Assembly (NCBI GenBank): GCA_030068075.1
Contig: CM057825.1
Coordinates: forward strand, 124,407,239 to 124,471,238
Length of the DNA: 64,000 nt
Direction: 5' to 3'
Source: Paguma larvata
Lineage: Eukaryota > Chordata > Mammalia > Carnivora > Viverridae
Shown here: positions 11,166 to 20,900 of the stretch, one piece after another
How the letters are laid out: every line of letters starts with the position of its first letter
How positions within the stretch are numbered: the first letter of the stretch is position 1
Notes under the pieces: generated by a model
Seen by the model: the letters and a program-made list of their open reading frames with translations, nothing else
The model's database searches: none
What the model was told of the DNA's origin: nothing
Made by a program: the position numbers and the translations under genes

Positions 11166-11546
11166 CTATGGTGATAATTAGCTGATCACACAAATATTTT
11201 GTTGAGATTTACAAAAATGAAATAAGGGAGAATAGGAGCATGGGGGAAAAAACCCATGAAATTTCAGGTCTGTGAACTCTTAAAAGTGGTTGGTTCTTTA
11301 TAACTTACAAGTCGTGGGAGAGTCTGCCCTGAGAGTCTTTCCTAGAACATTTGAAGAGGAAGCCAAAAGAGAAGATTTTTAAAATTTGTTCCTAAAAATA
11401 ATCTTATTAGGGGAAATTCCAAATGTATGTGAAAGTAGAGAGGATAGTATAATGAATACCTAGCTATCCATCTCCTAGTTTTAGCAATGACCAGCTCATG
11501 GCCAGTCTTGTTTTGCTTATACTACTACTTATTCATCCCCATCCAT

Positions 11547-11815
11547 ATTATTTTGTTCATTTGTTTGTTTTGTTTTTAAGATTCCACATGTAAGTGAAAT
11601 GATATGGTATTTGTCTTTCCCTGTCTGACCTATTTCACTTAGCATAATACATTCTATGTCCATCCATGTTGTCACAAATGTCAAGACTCTACTCTTTTTT
11701 TTGTGGCTGAGTAATCTTCCATTGTGTCTTTATCCATTTGTATATTGGTGGATACTTAGGTTGCTTCCAAATCTTGGCTATTGTAAATAATGGTGCAATA
11801 AACATAGGGGTGGCC
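11547..11815 (-). mobile_element. L1 fragment inserted in the L1M
   Basis: AAGATTCCACATGTAAGTGA, ATATGGTATTTGTCTTTCCC, CACTTAGCATAATACATTCT and TTGGCTATTGTAAATAATGG are the reverse of the L1 ORF2 C-terminal/3' region. It is less diverged than its host and truncated at both ends. Confidence 0.7.
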
Positions 11816-12058
11816 ATTCCACATTATTTGGAAGCCAATTCCAAACACTAAAATTTCATCTGTAAATATTACAATATGCATCTCCAAAAGATAAAGATTC
11901 TTAAAAACAATCACAATACCATCAATATACCTATAATATTAATAATAATTCCTTAGAGCATCAAATGTCCAGTAATTGTTCAAATATCTTACCATCTAAA
12001 AATTTTTTAATTTCTTTAAATCAGAATCCAACTAAAATCCTACACATTGTGTTTGGTT

Positions 12059-12060
<2 letters not shown>

Positions 12061-12095
<35 letters not shown>
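12061..12095 (+). repeat. (TG)n microsatellite
   Basis: Uninterrupted TG dinucleotides, about 17 units, inside the L1M 3' UTR. Confidence 0.98.
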
Positions 12096-12098
<3 letters not shown>

Positions 12099-12445
12099 AA
12101 GGTAGCATACTTAATGGAAATATATAATGGCGAAATGAACTCTTACTTACAAATAATACTGATTTATAAAGTCATAAATTTGAGTCATTTTTCAAATTAA
12201 GAAAAATAAAGGCAGCTCTAGAATTTTGTACGCCCCCACCACAAGCATTTTAATTGCAACCTGTTCAAAACTAAAGTAATTAACTTTCACCAAATTCTTT
12301 CCTCTGCTGCATTTCTGAACTTTGATAATGACTCCATCTCTCTACCAGTTTACACAAATGTAAAACTATGTAATGTTGGTGTATCTTTTAATCTGTAGGT
12401 TTCCCCTTCAATTCTTTTATTACTAGAAAAAAATGGATTATATAT

Positions 12446-12618
12446 GCAGAGCCTTGAAACTCAAAATATGGTCCATGGGTCAGGAGCATCAGCATCACAT
12501 GACAGCTTGTTAGAAATGTGGTCTCAGGCCCTACCCTAGACCTACTGGCTTAGAGTATGCATTTTAGCAAGATCCCCAGGTGTTTCATATGTATGTTGAA
12601 GTTTGAGAAGCATTACTG
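12446..12618. mobile_element. MER5-type hAT element
   Basis: Terminal CAGAGCCTTGAAACTC and GAGAAGCATTACTG are near-inverted. Internal GGAGCATCAGCATCACATGA and CCCTACCCTAGACCTACTGG are typical of MER5. It is inserted in the L1M 3' UTR, which resumes at GAGTTTCCCACC. Confidence 0.75.
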
Positions 12619-12900
12619 TAGAGTTTCCCACCATCTAGATATTGCTGATTCTGTCTCTGTGGTGTCATTTGACATGTTCCTCTGTCCTCCGTGTTTCCTG
12701 TACATTGGTTGTTGGATCTATAACTTTCATCAGGTTTAGATCTGATTTTTTTTTTTCATTTTTGGCAAGACTCCTTCATTAGTGGCCATGTGTTTGTCCT
12801 TCAGGAGGCACCTAATGTCTGTTTATCTCTTGTTTTGTGATGTTAGCTGCTGTATGATGGATGCCTGGATCCATGAGTTCATTATTAGTTCATGATTAAA

Positions 12901-13104
12901 ATTTTTTTAATGTTTTATTTTAATTTTTGAGAGAGAGCACAAGCAGGGGAGGGGCAGAGAGAGAGGAAGACACAGAATCCAAAGCAGGCTCCAGGCTCTG
13001 AGTTGTCAGCACAGACCCTAACCTGGGGCTCAAACTCACGAACCTCAAGATCATGACCTGAGCCAAAGTCCAACACTCAATTTACTGAGCCACCCAAGTG
13101 CCCC
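12901..13104 (-). mobile_element. CAN SINE, felid type
   Basis: Reverse element ending GAGCCACCCAAGTGCCCC. Flanks ATTAGTTCATGATTAAAA and ATTTATTCATGATTTTAAAA form an imperfect TSD. Confidence 0.93.
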
Positions 13105-13224
13105 GATTTATTCATGATTTTAAAACAGAGCAAGGGGTTGACCTCAACAGACCTGGTTTGTTTTGGAAGCGGTTAATTTCTTTCACTTTTAGTTGTCATT
13201 TCTTGTAACACTAATCATGTATAG

Positions 13225-13932
13225 CACCAATTCTGTTTTAGGGACTGTTCTAAGGGCTTTATATAAATTAACTCTTTTGTTAATCCTCACAACCCCCTTT
13301 GGAACAGTATATTGGTTTCCTATTGAAGCTGTAACAATTTGCCATAAGCCTCATGGCTTAAAACAACACAAATTTATTATCCTACAGTTCTGTAGGCCAG
13401 ATGTCCGAACTGGGTCTCACGTGGCTAACATGAAGGTGTTGGCAAGGCTGCACTTTTTCTGGAGCCTGTAAAGGAGAATCTTGCCTTTCCTGAAGTTGAA
13501 GACCATTTGCCATTCCTCAGCTTGTGGCCCTTTCTTCCATCTCCACACCCAGCAGTGTCACACCTTCACCTCTCTGGCCCTCCTCTTCCTCCTGCTTTCA
13601 CACTTAAGGATAGATTGTGGTTATATTGGGTCGGCCTGGATAAGAATAATCCGGAGTGATCTATTTTAAGGTTAGCTGACCTTAACTCCATCTGTGGCCC
13701 CAGTACCTCTTTGCCATAGAAACTTACATATTCACGGGGTCCAGGAATTAGAACCTGGACACCTTCAAAGGACCGTTTTCCCGCCGACCACAATCAGGCT
13801 CTGTGGTTCCTGCTTTACCAATGAGCAAAGTGAGATCCATCCAGGTGAAATAACTTACCCAGGCTCACACAGATCCTAACTGTTGGAGCTGGGATACAAA
13901 TATGGGGAGGCCAGCTCCAGAGTCCGTGTTTG
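13225..13932 (-). mobile_element. MIR SINE split by an MLT1 LTR
   Basis: The left part (13225-13308) has GGGACTGTTCTAAGGGCTTT and TTAATCCTCACAACCC. The right part (13792-13932) resumes in the right place with CTTTACCAATGAGCAAAGTG, AATAACTTACCCAGGCTCAC and AGCTCCAGAGTCCGTGTT. Together they rebuild one reverse MIR. Confidence 0.7.
13309..13791 (-). mobile_element. MaLR LTR (MLT1-type), inserted in MIR
   Basis: TATTGGTTTCCTATTGAAGC, GGCTTAAAACAACACAAATT, AGGCCAGATGTCCGAACTGG, CTTTGCCATAGAAACTTACA and ACCGTTTTCCCGCCGACCAC are the reverse of an MLT1-type LTR. Nearly full length. Confidence 0.75.
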
Positions 13933-14335
13933 GAATCCTACGGATGTAAGGTCAGTTTAATCATTTTTGCGCAACACCAAATGTTCTGAGTGCTTGGCCT
14001 TGCCAACGGGGGTCATTGAACTTGATGGTTATCAGGGGGTTCTTCTACACAACTGTTAACTGGTAAATTCGCTGCCCTCTGGGATGGTGAGTTGGTGTTT
14101 GCCTCCCAAAAGGTGGCAGAAATGGGCTTCTTCTGTGTTCAGTGTGTTTCTCTTTAGACCCAGTCAATTGTCGGCTACTCTGGGGAAATTGAGTCAATTC
14201 AACAGCAGGTCCTAATTGGGTGTGTGTGTGTGTGTGCATGTGTGTCTGCATGTGTGCGTGCTGCAGACACCTCTGGCATCTAGTGAGGTCTGTGGAGTCT
14301 TTGAGAGAACAACACAGAAAGTAAATGCAGAAATA
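13933..14335. other. Unassigned sequence with a (TG)n run
   Basis: No repeat family recognised. A TG-rich microsatellite with TGCA interruptions sits at 14221-14260. Confidence 0.5.
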
Positions 14336-14339
14336 AAGG

Positions 14340-14735
14340 TGTGTAGAATTACCCTAAAATATGGTTATCAAAATTTCTAAAAAAAAAAACCACCAAATTT
14401 TTGCGATAGTAATATATGCTTCTTTACTAACGCATTAAATAACAAGATTTAGTGGTGGCTCTAATAACTATTTAATTTCAATTAGTGATGCATGTAGACA
14501 ATATATCAAGATGTCTACAACAACTGTAATGAGATACGAAAATATCTGTGATTTATATTGGTGACAAAGTCACAGATACTGTGAATATTACTGTGATTTG
14601 TTGCCTACATCTGTAATGGAAGAAAATGCTGAAAATTGGTTAGAGGTGACACAAAATGGGGGGGTCTTCCCATTCAAGTTCACGGACGCTCTGAAGTCCG
14701 TCTACAAACCCCAGGTTAGCAACCGTGCCTGGAAC
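14340..14735 (+). mobile_element. hAT/Charlie-type DNA element
   Basis: ATAACAAGATTTAGTGGTGG, GAAAATATCTGTGATTTATA, TGGTGACAAAGTCACAGATA, ACTGTGATTTGTTGCCTACA, and CCATTCAAGTTCACGGACGC near the end match a common mammalian Charlie-derived repeat. Exact family not assigned. The 84-codon frame inside it is not a gene. Confidence 0.65.
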
Positions 14736-14794
14736 CTCACTGATTTGTGCTACTCAGTCCCTGTGTATCGTAATTTAGTAGAACCCAACAAGTA

Positions 14795-14875
14795 CCAGTT
14801 GAGACTCCACTATGCGCAAGCCACGTGCCAGCAACTTGGTATAGGACACTGAACAAAACAGCTGGTCTTGCCCAG
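14795..14875 (-). mobile_element. L2 LINE fragment
   Basis: CACTATGCGCAAGCCACGTG, TAGGACACTGAACAAAACAG and TGGTCTTGCCC follow the reverse L2 3' end. Short and diverged. Confidence 0.5.
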
Positions 14876-14907
14876 AAAATTTTTTTTTTGCACTGAATAT
14901 TTATCTT

Positions 14908-15049
14908 TTTTTAAATGTTTATTTATTTTGAGAGAGAGAGAGCGAGCACGAGTGCGGAAGGGACAGAGCCTGATGCAGGGCTCAGTCTCATGGACCGTGA
15001 TATCATGACCTGAGCCAAAAATCAAGAGTCGGATCCACCCAGGTGCCCC
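14908..15049 (-). mobile_element. CAN SINE with internal deletion
   Basis: Tail and GAGAGAGCGAGCACGAG on the left join directly to GACAGAGCCTGATGCAGGGC, so the middle of the 3' half is missing. The 5' head is also shortened (GGATCCACCCAGGTGCCCC). Flanks ACTGAATATTTATCTT and AACTGAATCTTTAAAA look like a TSD. Confidence 0.88.
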
Positions 15050-15059
15050 TTGAACTGAA

Positions 15060-15390
15060 TCTTTAAAAGGCTTTGGGCAATACGGTCTTTAAGAACACAC
15101 GGATTTGTTTTAAACTCCACTGCCTTCCTTGGGTTGTGTATTTTAACTATTCAATTTGACCACTAGCTCTTGGAAAGCAGGAGCGATCCTCAACCTTTCC
15201 TCTTGCTCAGCCTCAGATGGTAGGCAACAGGAGGTTCACAGATCGGTGTGTCTCGAAGTGTGGTATGTGCTCCACAGGTGGTATGCAAAATGATTTTCAC
15301 TGGTACATGGAAAACACATTTTTGCATTCTTTCAATAATGAATTTATTTTAAAATACTGTATATAAAAAGAAACAGGTAAAACTAGCCAC
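15060..15390. other. Unassigned sequence
   Basis: No confident assignment. The stretch around 15240-15330 (GTCTCGAAGTGTGGTATGTG) has the flavour of an hAT element end, but I could not place it. Confidence 0.35.
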
Positions 15391-15392
15391 CA

Positions 15393-15589
15393 TGGGCACT
15401 TGAGTGGCTCAGCTGGTTTAGCATTGGACTCTTGATTTTGGGTCAGGTTGTGATCTCACAGTTCATGGGATCGAGCCCTGTGGCAGGCTCTGTAGAGCCT
15501 GCTTGGGATGCTCTCTCTTCCTCTCTCTCTGCCTCTCCCCCACCCGTGCTATCTCTCTCTCTCAAAATAAATAAGCTTTAAAAACAAAA
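15393..15589 (+). mobile_element. CAN SINE, diverged
   Basis: TGGGCACTTGAGTGGCTCAG at the head, GTGATCTCACAGTTCATGGG, a CT-rich tract and AAATAAATAAGCTTT tail. It lacks the TGCTGACAGCTCAG block, so it is an older or different subfamily from most copies here. Confidence 0.88.
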
Positions 15590-15789
15590 CAGGGAGAGGA
15601 CTGGCTCCCACCCCTTCCTCCCTCCCCCCTCCCTGCACATCACAAAAACCTTCCCTACACCCTTTTCTGCCTTTATTTTTTGATTTAAAAATAAAAAAAC
15701 AAAACAAAAAAAACCACAAAAAAACGGACCACCCCAACACACGATAGGGGTTGCTATTGCTTGGGATGAAGGATTTTTTTTTCTCTGCT

Positions 15790-16476
15790 TTAAAATTGTG
15801 GTGAAAAAGCACACAACATTAAATTTACCATCTTCAATATTTTCAAGAGTACAGTTTAGTACTGTTAATTACAGTCACATTGCTGTGCATCTGGTTTCTA
15901 GAACTTTTTCATCTTGTAAAGCTGAAACTCTGAAACACCAAACACTAATTCCTCCTTCCCTCAGCCTTGGAAACCACCTTTCTTCTTGTCTATGATTTTC
16001 ACTACTTTAGGTACTTCAAATGAGTGGAATCATACAGTATTTGTCCTTTCGTAACTAGCTTCTTTCATTTGGCATAAGTTTCTTAAGGCTCAACTACACT
16101 GTATCATGTGACAAGGTTTCTTTCGTTTTTTAAGGTTGCATCACATTTCATTGCATGTATATACCAAACTTTATCTGTTCATCGGTTGATAGACATTTGG
16201 GTTGCTTCTACTTAGCTGTCGTGAATAATGCTGCAGTGGACATGAGTGTGCAAATATCCTTTTGACTCCCTGCTTTGTGTTCTTTGACTGTAAACCCAGA
16301 AGTGGGATTGCTGGATCCTATAATAACCCTGTTAACTTCTCAAGATACATTTATACTAAGTGGCTGCAGCATTTTAGTTTCCTATGAACGGTACCCCTGG
16401 TGTCCAGTTTTTCTTCAGTTTTACCAACACCGTTCTGTTCTTTCGATAGTGGCTATTCTAACAGGTGGGGGGTGAT
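15790..16476 (-). mobile_element. L1M ORF2/3' region fragment
   Basis: Reverse L1 motifs: CACATTGCTGTGCATCTGGT, GAGTGGAATCATACAGTATT, TCGGTTGATAGACATTTGGG, GTCGTGAATAATGCTGCAGT, AGTGGGATTGCTGGATCCTA. Frames are broken throughout. Confidence 0.75.
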
Positions 16477-17390
16477 ATGAGGATATTTAACAGGAAGTAA
16501 TACTGGAGGTGCTCTCCAACCATGGCGGAACCGAAGGTGTGCCAACGCATGTAGTTTGAGAAACCCTCAATCAGACAGCCTCTAAAGGGGCTCAAAGCAT
16601 GCTCCGCAGGCAAGTACTCGTCTGAGAACCATTTTGTTTGTCTTTGACCAGACAATACATAAATCGAGAGGACATATTTAGGAACTTTTCTAGCAATTTG
16701 ACTGTGACGCAGCATCTAAATACATGATCATTATTGTAACAACTCATTTATATTGTATGTTATGAAAATACTGGCTCACAGGAGATTGGAAAACACACAA
16801 AAACCAAACCAAACCACAAACAAAACTGGCTCTAAACTACCGATAGTTTGAGAAGCTCCGCTCTCAAGCTTTTTCAACCCTGAGATTTTAACGACTTGGC
16901 TTATTTTGGCCTCAATTTTTCCATCTGTGAAATGGGGATGAGAAAGGAGGAATACTCTCCTGGCCATGCTCAGCTGGTGGCTGGCCCGCTACTAGCAGCC
17001 AGGCCGCGGTGTTCCTCACTCAAGCAATTTCATAGGACAACGTATGAGGCTTCATGCTCAGGGTAATGACATAAAACAAAAATAAAAGCATCTGTAATCA
17101 TGCCTGAGCACGAAAGTGAGAGCACCGTGCAAACCACAGAAACAGCAAGCATTCCGTCCTGAGTAACGGGAGCGCTGCGGCTTCTTTCCCGACGGCAGCC
17201 ATAGCCCCACTCTGTATCTCCTGACTCCAGTCATGGGTCGGCTGCTGCTTTCTGAGAGCGCGCAGTGCAGAGCAAACCCGCATCCCATAAAACTCTCGGA
17301 GACGCACCACAGTTCCCCGTGGGGTGCGGTCTTACTTACTAAACCCAACTTTCCAGACGTGTTCCTGATAGCTGCAGTGCGTGGACAGGG
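16477..17390. other. Unassigned sequence with a small CpG cluster
   Basis: Nothing recognised at first. From about 17130 to 17335 CpG dinucleotides become frequent (AACGGGAGCGCTGCGG, TCTGAGAGCGCGCAGTGC). This is unlike the CpG-poor surroundings but too small and weak to call a CpG island by eye. Minus-strand frames at 17058-17483 have no recognised family. Confidence 0.4.
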
Positions 17391-17400
17391 ATGATGATGA

Positions 17401-17431
<31 letters not shown>

Positions 17432-17535
17432 GAAGTACATGAGTTAATGCATGCAAAGTGCTCAGAACAGTGCCTGGCTCCAAGTAGGGCTTCTGTAAAT
17501 GTTAGCTGCCATTATTATTATTATTATTATTATTA
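17391..17535 (+). repeat. (ATG)n/(AAC)n and (ATT)n around a MIR 3' end
   Basis: ATG units (17391-17404) and AAC units (17404-17430) are followed by a plus-strand MIR 3' end (AGTTAATGCATGCAAAGTGC, CAGAACAGTGCCTGGCTCC), then ATT units (17511-17535). The trinucleotide runs probably grew from the MIR's own ATTATT and GATAATA motifs. Confidence 0.85.
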
Positions 17536-17631
17536 CCATTACTAACTCTGTGTCTCTTGTAGTGACTGGTACTGCCTCTGGCCATAGAAGGACCCACACT
17601 ATACTCGTGGTTTGGTCTGCTATGAATGGCG

Positions 17632-18019
17632 TATGAGTTATCTGTTGCTGTGTAACACATCACCCCCAGTGGAACAGCTTGAAACAACGATGCTGTCAGG
17701 AATCCAGGAGCAAGTTAGCTGGGTGTCTCTGGCTCATACGTTGCCACCACGCTGCTGTCCCGGGCTGCAGCCCATTCGAGGCTCCACTAGGGTAGAACCC
17801 GCCTGTGAGCTCAGTCCCTGTTCATGCAGGCCTCCCCATCGGCTGCCTCAGTGTCCTCAGAACGAGGCGAGTGAGTGACGGCACTGAGGGAGTGGCTGAG
17901 GAGACGGAGCAGCCGCTTATATTGTACTTAAACCGCAGACCAACTCTGGTGCCATGGGGAGGGGTGTGACTGTCAGGAGGTGGGGATAATTGGGGGCCAT
18001 CTTCAAGGCCGACCACCGC
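17632..18019 (-). mobile_element. MaLR LTR (MLT1-type)
   Basis: TTATCTGTTGCTGTGTAACA, ACATCACCCCCAGTGG, GTGTCCTCAGAACGAGGCG, GGGGATAATTGGGGGCCATC and the terminal GACCACCGC are reverse MLT1 motifs. Confidence 0.7.
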
Positions 18020-18029
18020 AGATGGCCTC

Positions 18030-18930
18030 ATTATTCCTCCAAAGGCTTCCCAACTTTTCCCTCTTGGTTTCCCCTGTAATTCAGTGCTAGAAGGCATCTG
18101 CCTTCCCCCCGAATGGCGTTTGGGAGACAAGAAATGGGTGTCAGTGAGGCTGTGGTGGGGCGGGGCCTACAGGTGTTTGAGAGGCAGAGGGTTTCATCCT
18201 GCCGGTTGACATTTGTCAAGGCCTCTCCAGGGACAGGATTCTGGGAGAGTCAGCAGTCAGCTGTGCTTCCAGAGAGGGAGGAGGCTCTCCCCCCCACTCT
18301 CCCCTCCCTGCAGCCAGAGCCCTGCATCTCTGACTGACAGTGACGGATTATCTTATCAAAACATGGGCCCAGGACCACACTGTGATTGGCTGGGCAGAAC
18401 CAGGGCTGGAGGATTCTTCTCTGAGAGAACCGATTAGAAGGCATTTTAAGAACAGCGAGCTGATGCTACTCACAGCTGGCAGTTCTTGTTTATGACAAGT
18501 CATCATTGCCTCAGGTGCAGAGGAAAGGCGGGGAGGGCTCAGTGAGTTGATTCGGAGAGGACACTCTGTGCACAGACTTGGGCTCTCTCTGGAGAGAAAC
18601 GGCTGAGTGTGAGCACCTGGGCCAGGAGGTCTCAGGCTGACTGCATGTGGGGCTGGGGGAGCGTCCTGGGGTGACCCTGAGCCACAGCCTGTTTCGTTCT
18701 CTGTCCCGAGAATGCCCTTCGCCACCCAAACGGGCAGAAGTAGGGTAACTTGCAACTGTGGAAAGGCCTAGGTGTTCTGAGCAGATCGACCCAAAGCAGC
18801 AGGTGTCCTGCATTTGGGCTGGCCCCTGAGACGAGCGAGGGAACCGCTATGTGAGGTGTCCGTGCGACCGCATGCCGCGCCCGTGCCTTCACCTGGGCTC
18901 CTGCTGCCGGGTGCGTGGTCCTTGCGCCGG
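18030..18930. promoter_or_regulatory. Candidate regulatory block (repeat-free, GC-richer)
   Basis: No repeat was recognised across 0.9 kb, which is rare in this window. Motifs seen: GC box GGGGCGGGGC (18157-18166), paired GATA-type sites in TTATCTTATCA (18348-18358), a CCAAT-box complement GATTGGCTGG (about 18384-18393), and a CpG-richer end (ACCGCATGCCGCGCCCGTGC, near 18870). Short motifs are common by chance, so this is only a candidate enhancer or promoter. Several 60-135 codon frames exist but none has a recognised domain. Confidence 0.25.
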
Positions 18931-19070
18931 CAGCATCAGCTTCTGAAAATCCCTCTCCCCTGGACGTCCTCTCGAACGGTTGAAGTCAGGGTCTCGGGGG
19001 CCGGATGCAGGCACCAGAATACCCTAGAGCTGCCCAGATGATTCCAGTGGGTCCCTGGGCTGGAAGCAGT
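18931..19070. mobile_element. Possible MER5-type hAT fragment
   Basis: GGCAGCATCAGCTTCTGAAA followed by GCCCAGATGATTCCAGTGGG resembles a diverged MER5 core. Ends not found. Confidence 0.4.
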
Positions 19071-19410
19071 GCCAAGACTCAGCATTTCCTCCGGAGCCCA
19101 GGCATATGAGTGGACCAGTGTGGCTTCTAGGCCAGCAGAGGATGGAGGCTGTCTCCCCTGTGCTTGTGCCACAGTGTGTCTGGATCTCTTTTCCTTTCAT
19201 ACTCCTTCTGACATCTGTGGGGACATCCTCTGCCTGGAGAAACCACCTCCCCCCAGGATCTCATTCTTGCTTAGCTAACCACACTCTCTCTGCTCAAAGG
19301 AAAGAGGCAGGGGTATCAATAGGGTGTTTCAGCTTCAGGCAGAAGACACACCCTCTGGTAAATTTAAAGAGGGAGTGAACTGGAAGAAACAAGAGGCATA
19401 AGACTGACAA
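19071..19410. other. Unassigned sequence
   Basis: No repeat or exon recognised. Overlapping plus-strand frames here are short and without known domains. Confidence 0.4.
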
Positions 19411-19414
19411 CCAC

Positions 19415-19507
19415 CCACTTTTATTGAGGGTTTACTGGGCACCTGGTAGTATCCTAAACCTGTAGGTGTACTAACTTTTTCAAGTCTCAAACAACTGTAT
19501 GGAATCT

Positions 19508-19548
<41 letters not shown>

Positions 19549-19665
19549 TCCTCAGTTTATCAAGGAATAAACTGTGCCTTGGTGAGGTTGTATTGTTTGC
19601 CAATAGTTAGGTAAGTAGAGACAAACCCGGGATTGAAACTGTTACTCTGACTCCCCAGTGTTTAC
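19415..19665 (-). mobile_element. MIR SINE expanded by (ATT)n
   Basis: GAGGGTTTACTGGGCACCTG and AAGTCTCAAACAACTGTATG are reverse MIR. The MIR's ATTATTAT segment has expanded to an ATT run at 19509-19549. TCCTCAGTTTATCAAGGAAT and AACCCGGGATTGAAACTG continue the element. Confidence 0.72.
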
Positions 19666-19828
19666 AATGGCCCGCCTCTGTGGTTTCATGCTTCTCTCAA
19701 CAGCAGGAAACATACCTCTTCCAGATTAGGCACATGTGAGATGCGTTTGCAACACTCACCTAATAGTCATTCCAACACCAGTCTGATTCTCTGACTCCAG
19801 CTGGCGTCCAGTTATGCAACTCAGTTCG

Positions 19829-19915
19829 TTTTTTTTTTTATTTTTATAATTTTTTTATAATCAGATTGGTTTCTGTACAACACCCAGTGCTCATCCCAAC
19901 CTGTGCCCTGCTCAG
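19829..19915 (-). mobile_element. L1 3' end, short truncated copy
   Basis: A T-rich start followed by GGTTTCTGTACAACACCCAG and TGCTCATCCCAACCTGTGCC is the reverse of the carnivore L1 3' end. Very short 5'-truncated insertion. Confidence 0.65.
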
Positions 19916-20048
19916 TGCAATTCAATTCTTATACTGTCTTCCCTTAGTTACCAAAGACCCTACAGGTTAATGCCCCCACTTTAACCGCAAATGGAGTCCC
20001 CAGGCTCCCTGCACTTCTGCCTGGTCAGTTATAAATTCAGGAGTTCCC

Positions 20049-20255
20049 GGGGCACCTGGGTGGCTCAGTTGGTTAAGCATCTGGCTCTTGGTTTCGGTTC
20101 AGAGCATGATTTCATTGTTCATGAGTTCGAACCCTGAGTCGGGCTCTACGCTGAGAGCCCAGAGCCTGCTTCAGATTCTCTTCCTCTCCCTCTCTCTCTG
20201 CTTCTCCCCTGGTACACGCACTTGGTTTCTCTCTCAAAATAAATAAATAAACTTA
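20049..20255 (+). mobile_element. CAN SINE, felid type, full length
   Basis: Begins GGGGCACCTGGGTGGCTCAG and ends AAATAAATAAATAAACTT. The 16-bp TSDs AAATTCAGGAGTTCCC (20033-20048) and AAATTCAGGGGTTCCC (20256-20271) differ at one base. Confidence 0.96.
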
Positions 20256-20271
20256 AAATTCAGGGGTTCCC

Positions 20272-20900
20272 TCCCCCACCTTCAGTTCCAATCATTTGCT
20301 AGAAGGACTCGAAAGAACTCAGCAAAGTGCTATCCTTACCGTTTATCGTTAAGGCAGAGGAACGGCCAGATGAAGAGGGACATAAGACACGGTCCAGGGG
20401 TCCTGAGTGCAGGGGCCTCTGTTCCTGTGAAAACAGAGTGTGACGTGTTCGCCAACTGGGAAGTCCCCCCCGACCCCCTCCCCTTCACTCCCTTCTTCTC
20501 TCCTCTCCTCTCCATGTTCATTTATTTTTGAGAGAGAGACACACACAGAGCATGAGCCACGGGAGGGGCAGAGAGAGAGAGAGAGACAGAATCCGAAGCA
20601 GGCCCCCTGCTCTGAGCCGTCAACACAGAGCCCAACGCAGGGCTCGAACTCACAAACCATGAGATCATGACCTGAGCAGAGGTTGGATGCCTAACCGACT
20701 GAGCCACCCAGGTGCCCCAGGTGCTAAGTCTTTCTGGGGACCAGTCCTCATCACGAAGCAATCTAGGAGCCCCACCATGAGTCACCTCATTAGCATAAAT
20801 TCAGATGTGGTCACATGGGCTCGTTATGAATAACAAAAGATACTCCCACCACTCAGGGAATTCGAGGGTTTAGGAGCTCTGGGCCTAGAAGCAGGACGAA
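20272..20900 (-). mobile_element. Ancient LTR (ERVL class by recollection), split by a SINE
   Basis: GGACTCGAAAGAACTCAGCA, then, after the SINE, CTGGGGACCAGTCCTCATCA, AGTCACCTCATTAGCATAAA, TTATGAATAACAAAAGATAC and GTTTAGGAGCTCTGGGCC match a widespread reverse-strand LTR. Exact family not assigned. Confidence 0.55.
20513..20718 (-). mobile_element. CAN SINE, felid type
   Basis: ATGTTCATTTATTTTTGAGA at the left, GAGCCACCCAGGTGCCCC at the right, inside the LTR at 20272-20900. Confidence 0.93.

Larger units (their letters stand above)
11370..13190 (-). mobile_element. L1M 3' UTR, heavily interrupted
   Basis: Reverse-strand L1M 3'-UTR blocks: AGGGGAAATTCCAAATGTAT, ACCTAGCTATCCATCTCCTA, then (after inserts) AACACTAAAATTTCATCTGT, AGAGTTTCCCACCATCTAGA, TTGACATGTTCCTCTGTCCT, CAGGAGGCACCTAATGTCTG and GTGATGTTAGCTGCTGTATG. 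It hosts a younger L1, a (TG)n run, an MER5-type element and a SINE, each listed separately. Confidence 0.65.

Noticed and set aside
17058..17483. 141-codon minus-strand frame with a cysteine run
   Set aside because: The CCCCCCCC stretch comes from the (AAC)n microsatellite; the rest shows no family.
18348..18755. 135-codon minus-strand frame in the GC-richer block
   Set aside because: GC-rich DNA has few stops, overlapping frames exist on both strands, and no domain is seen.
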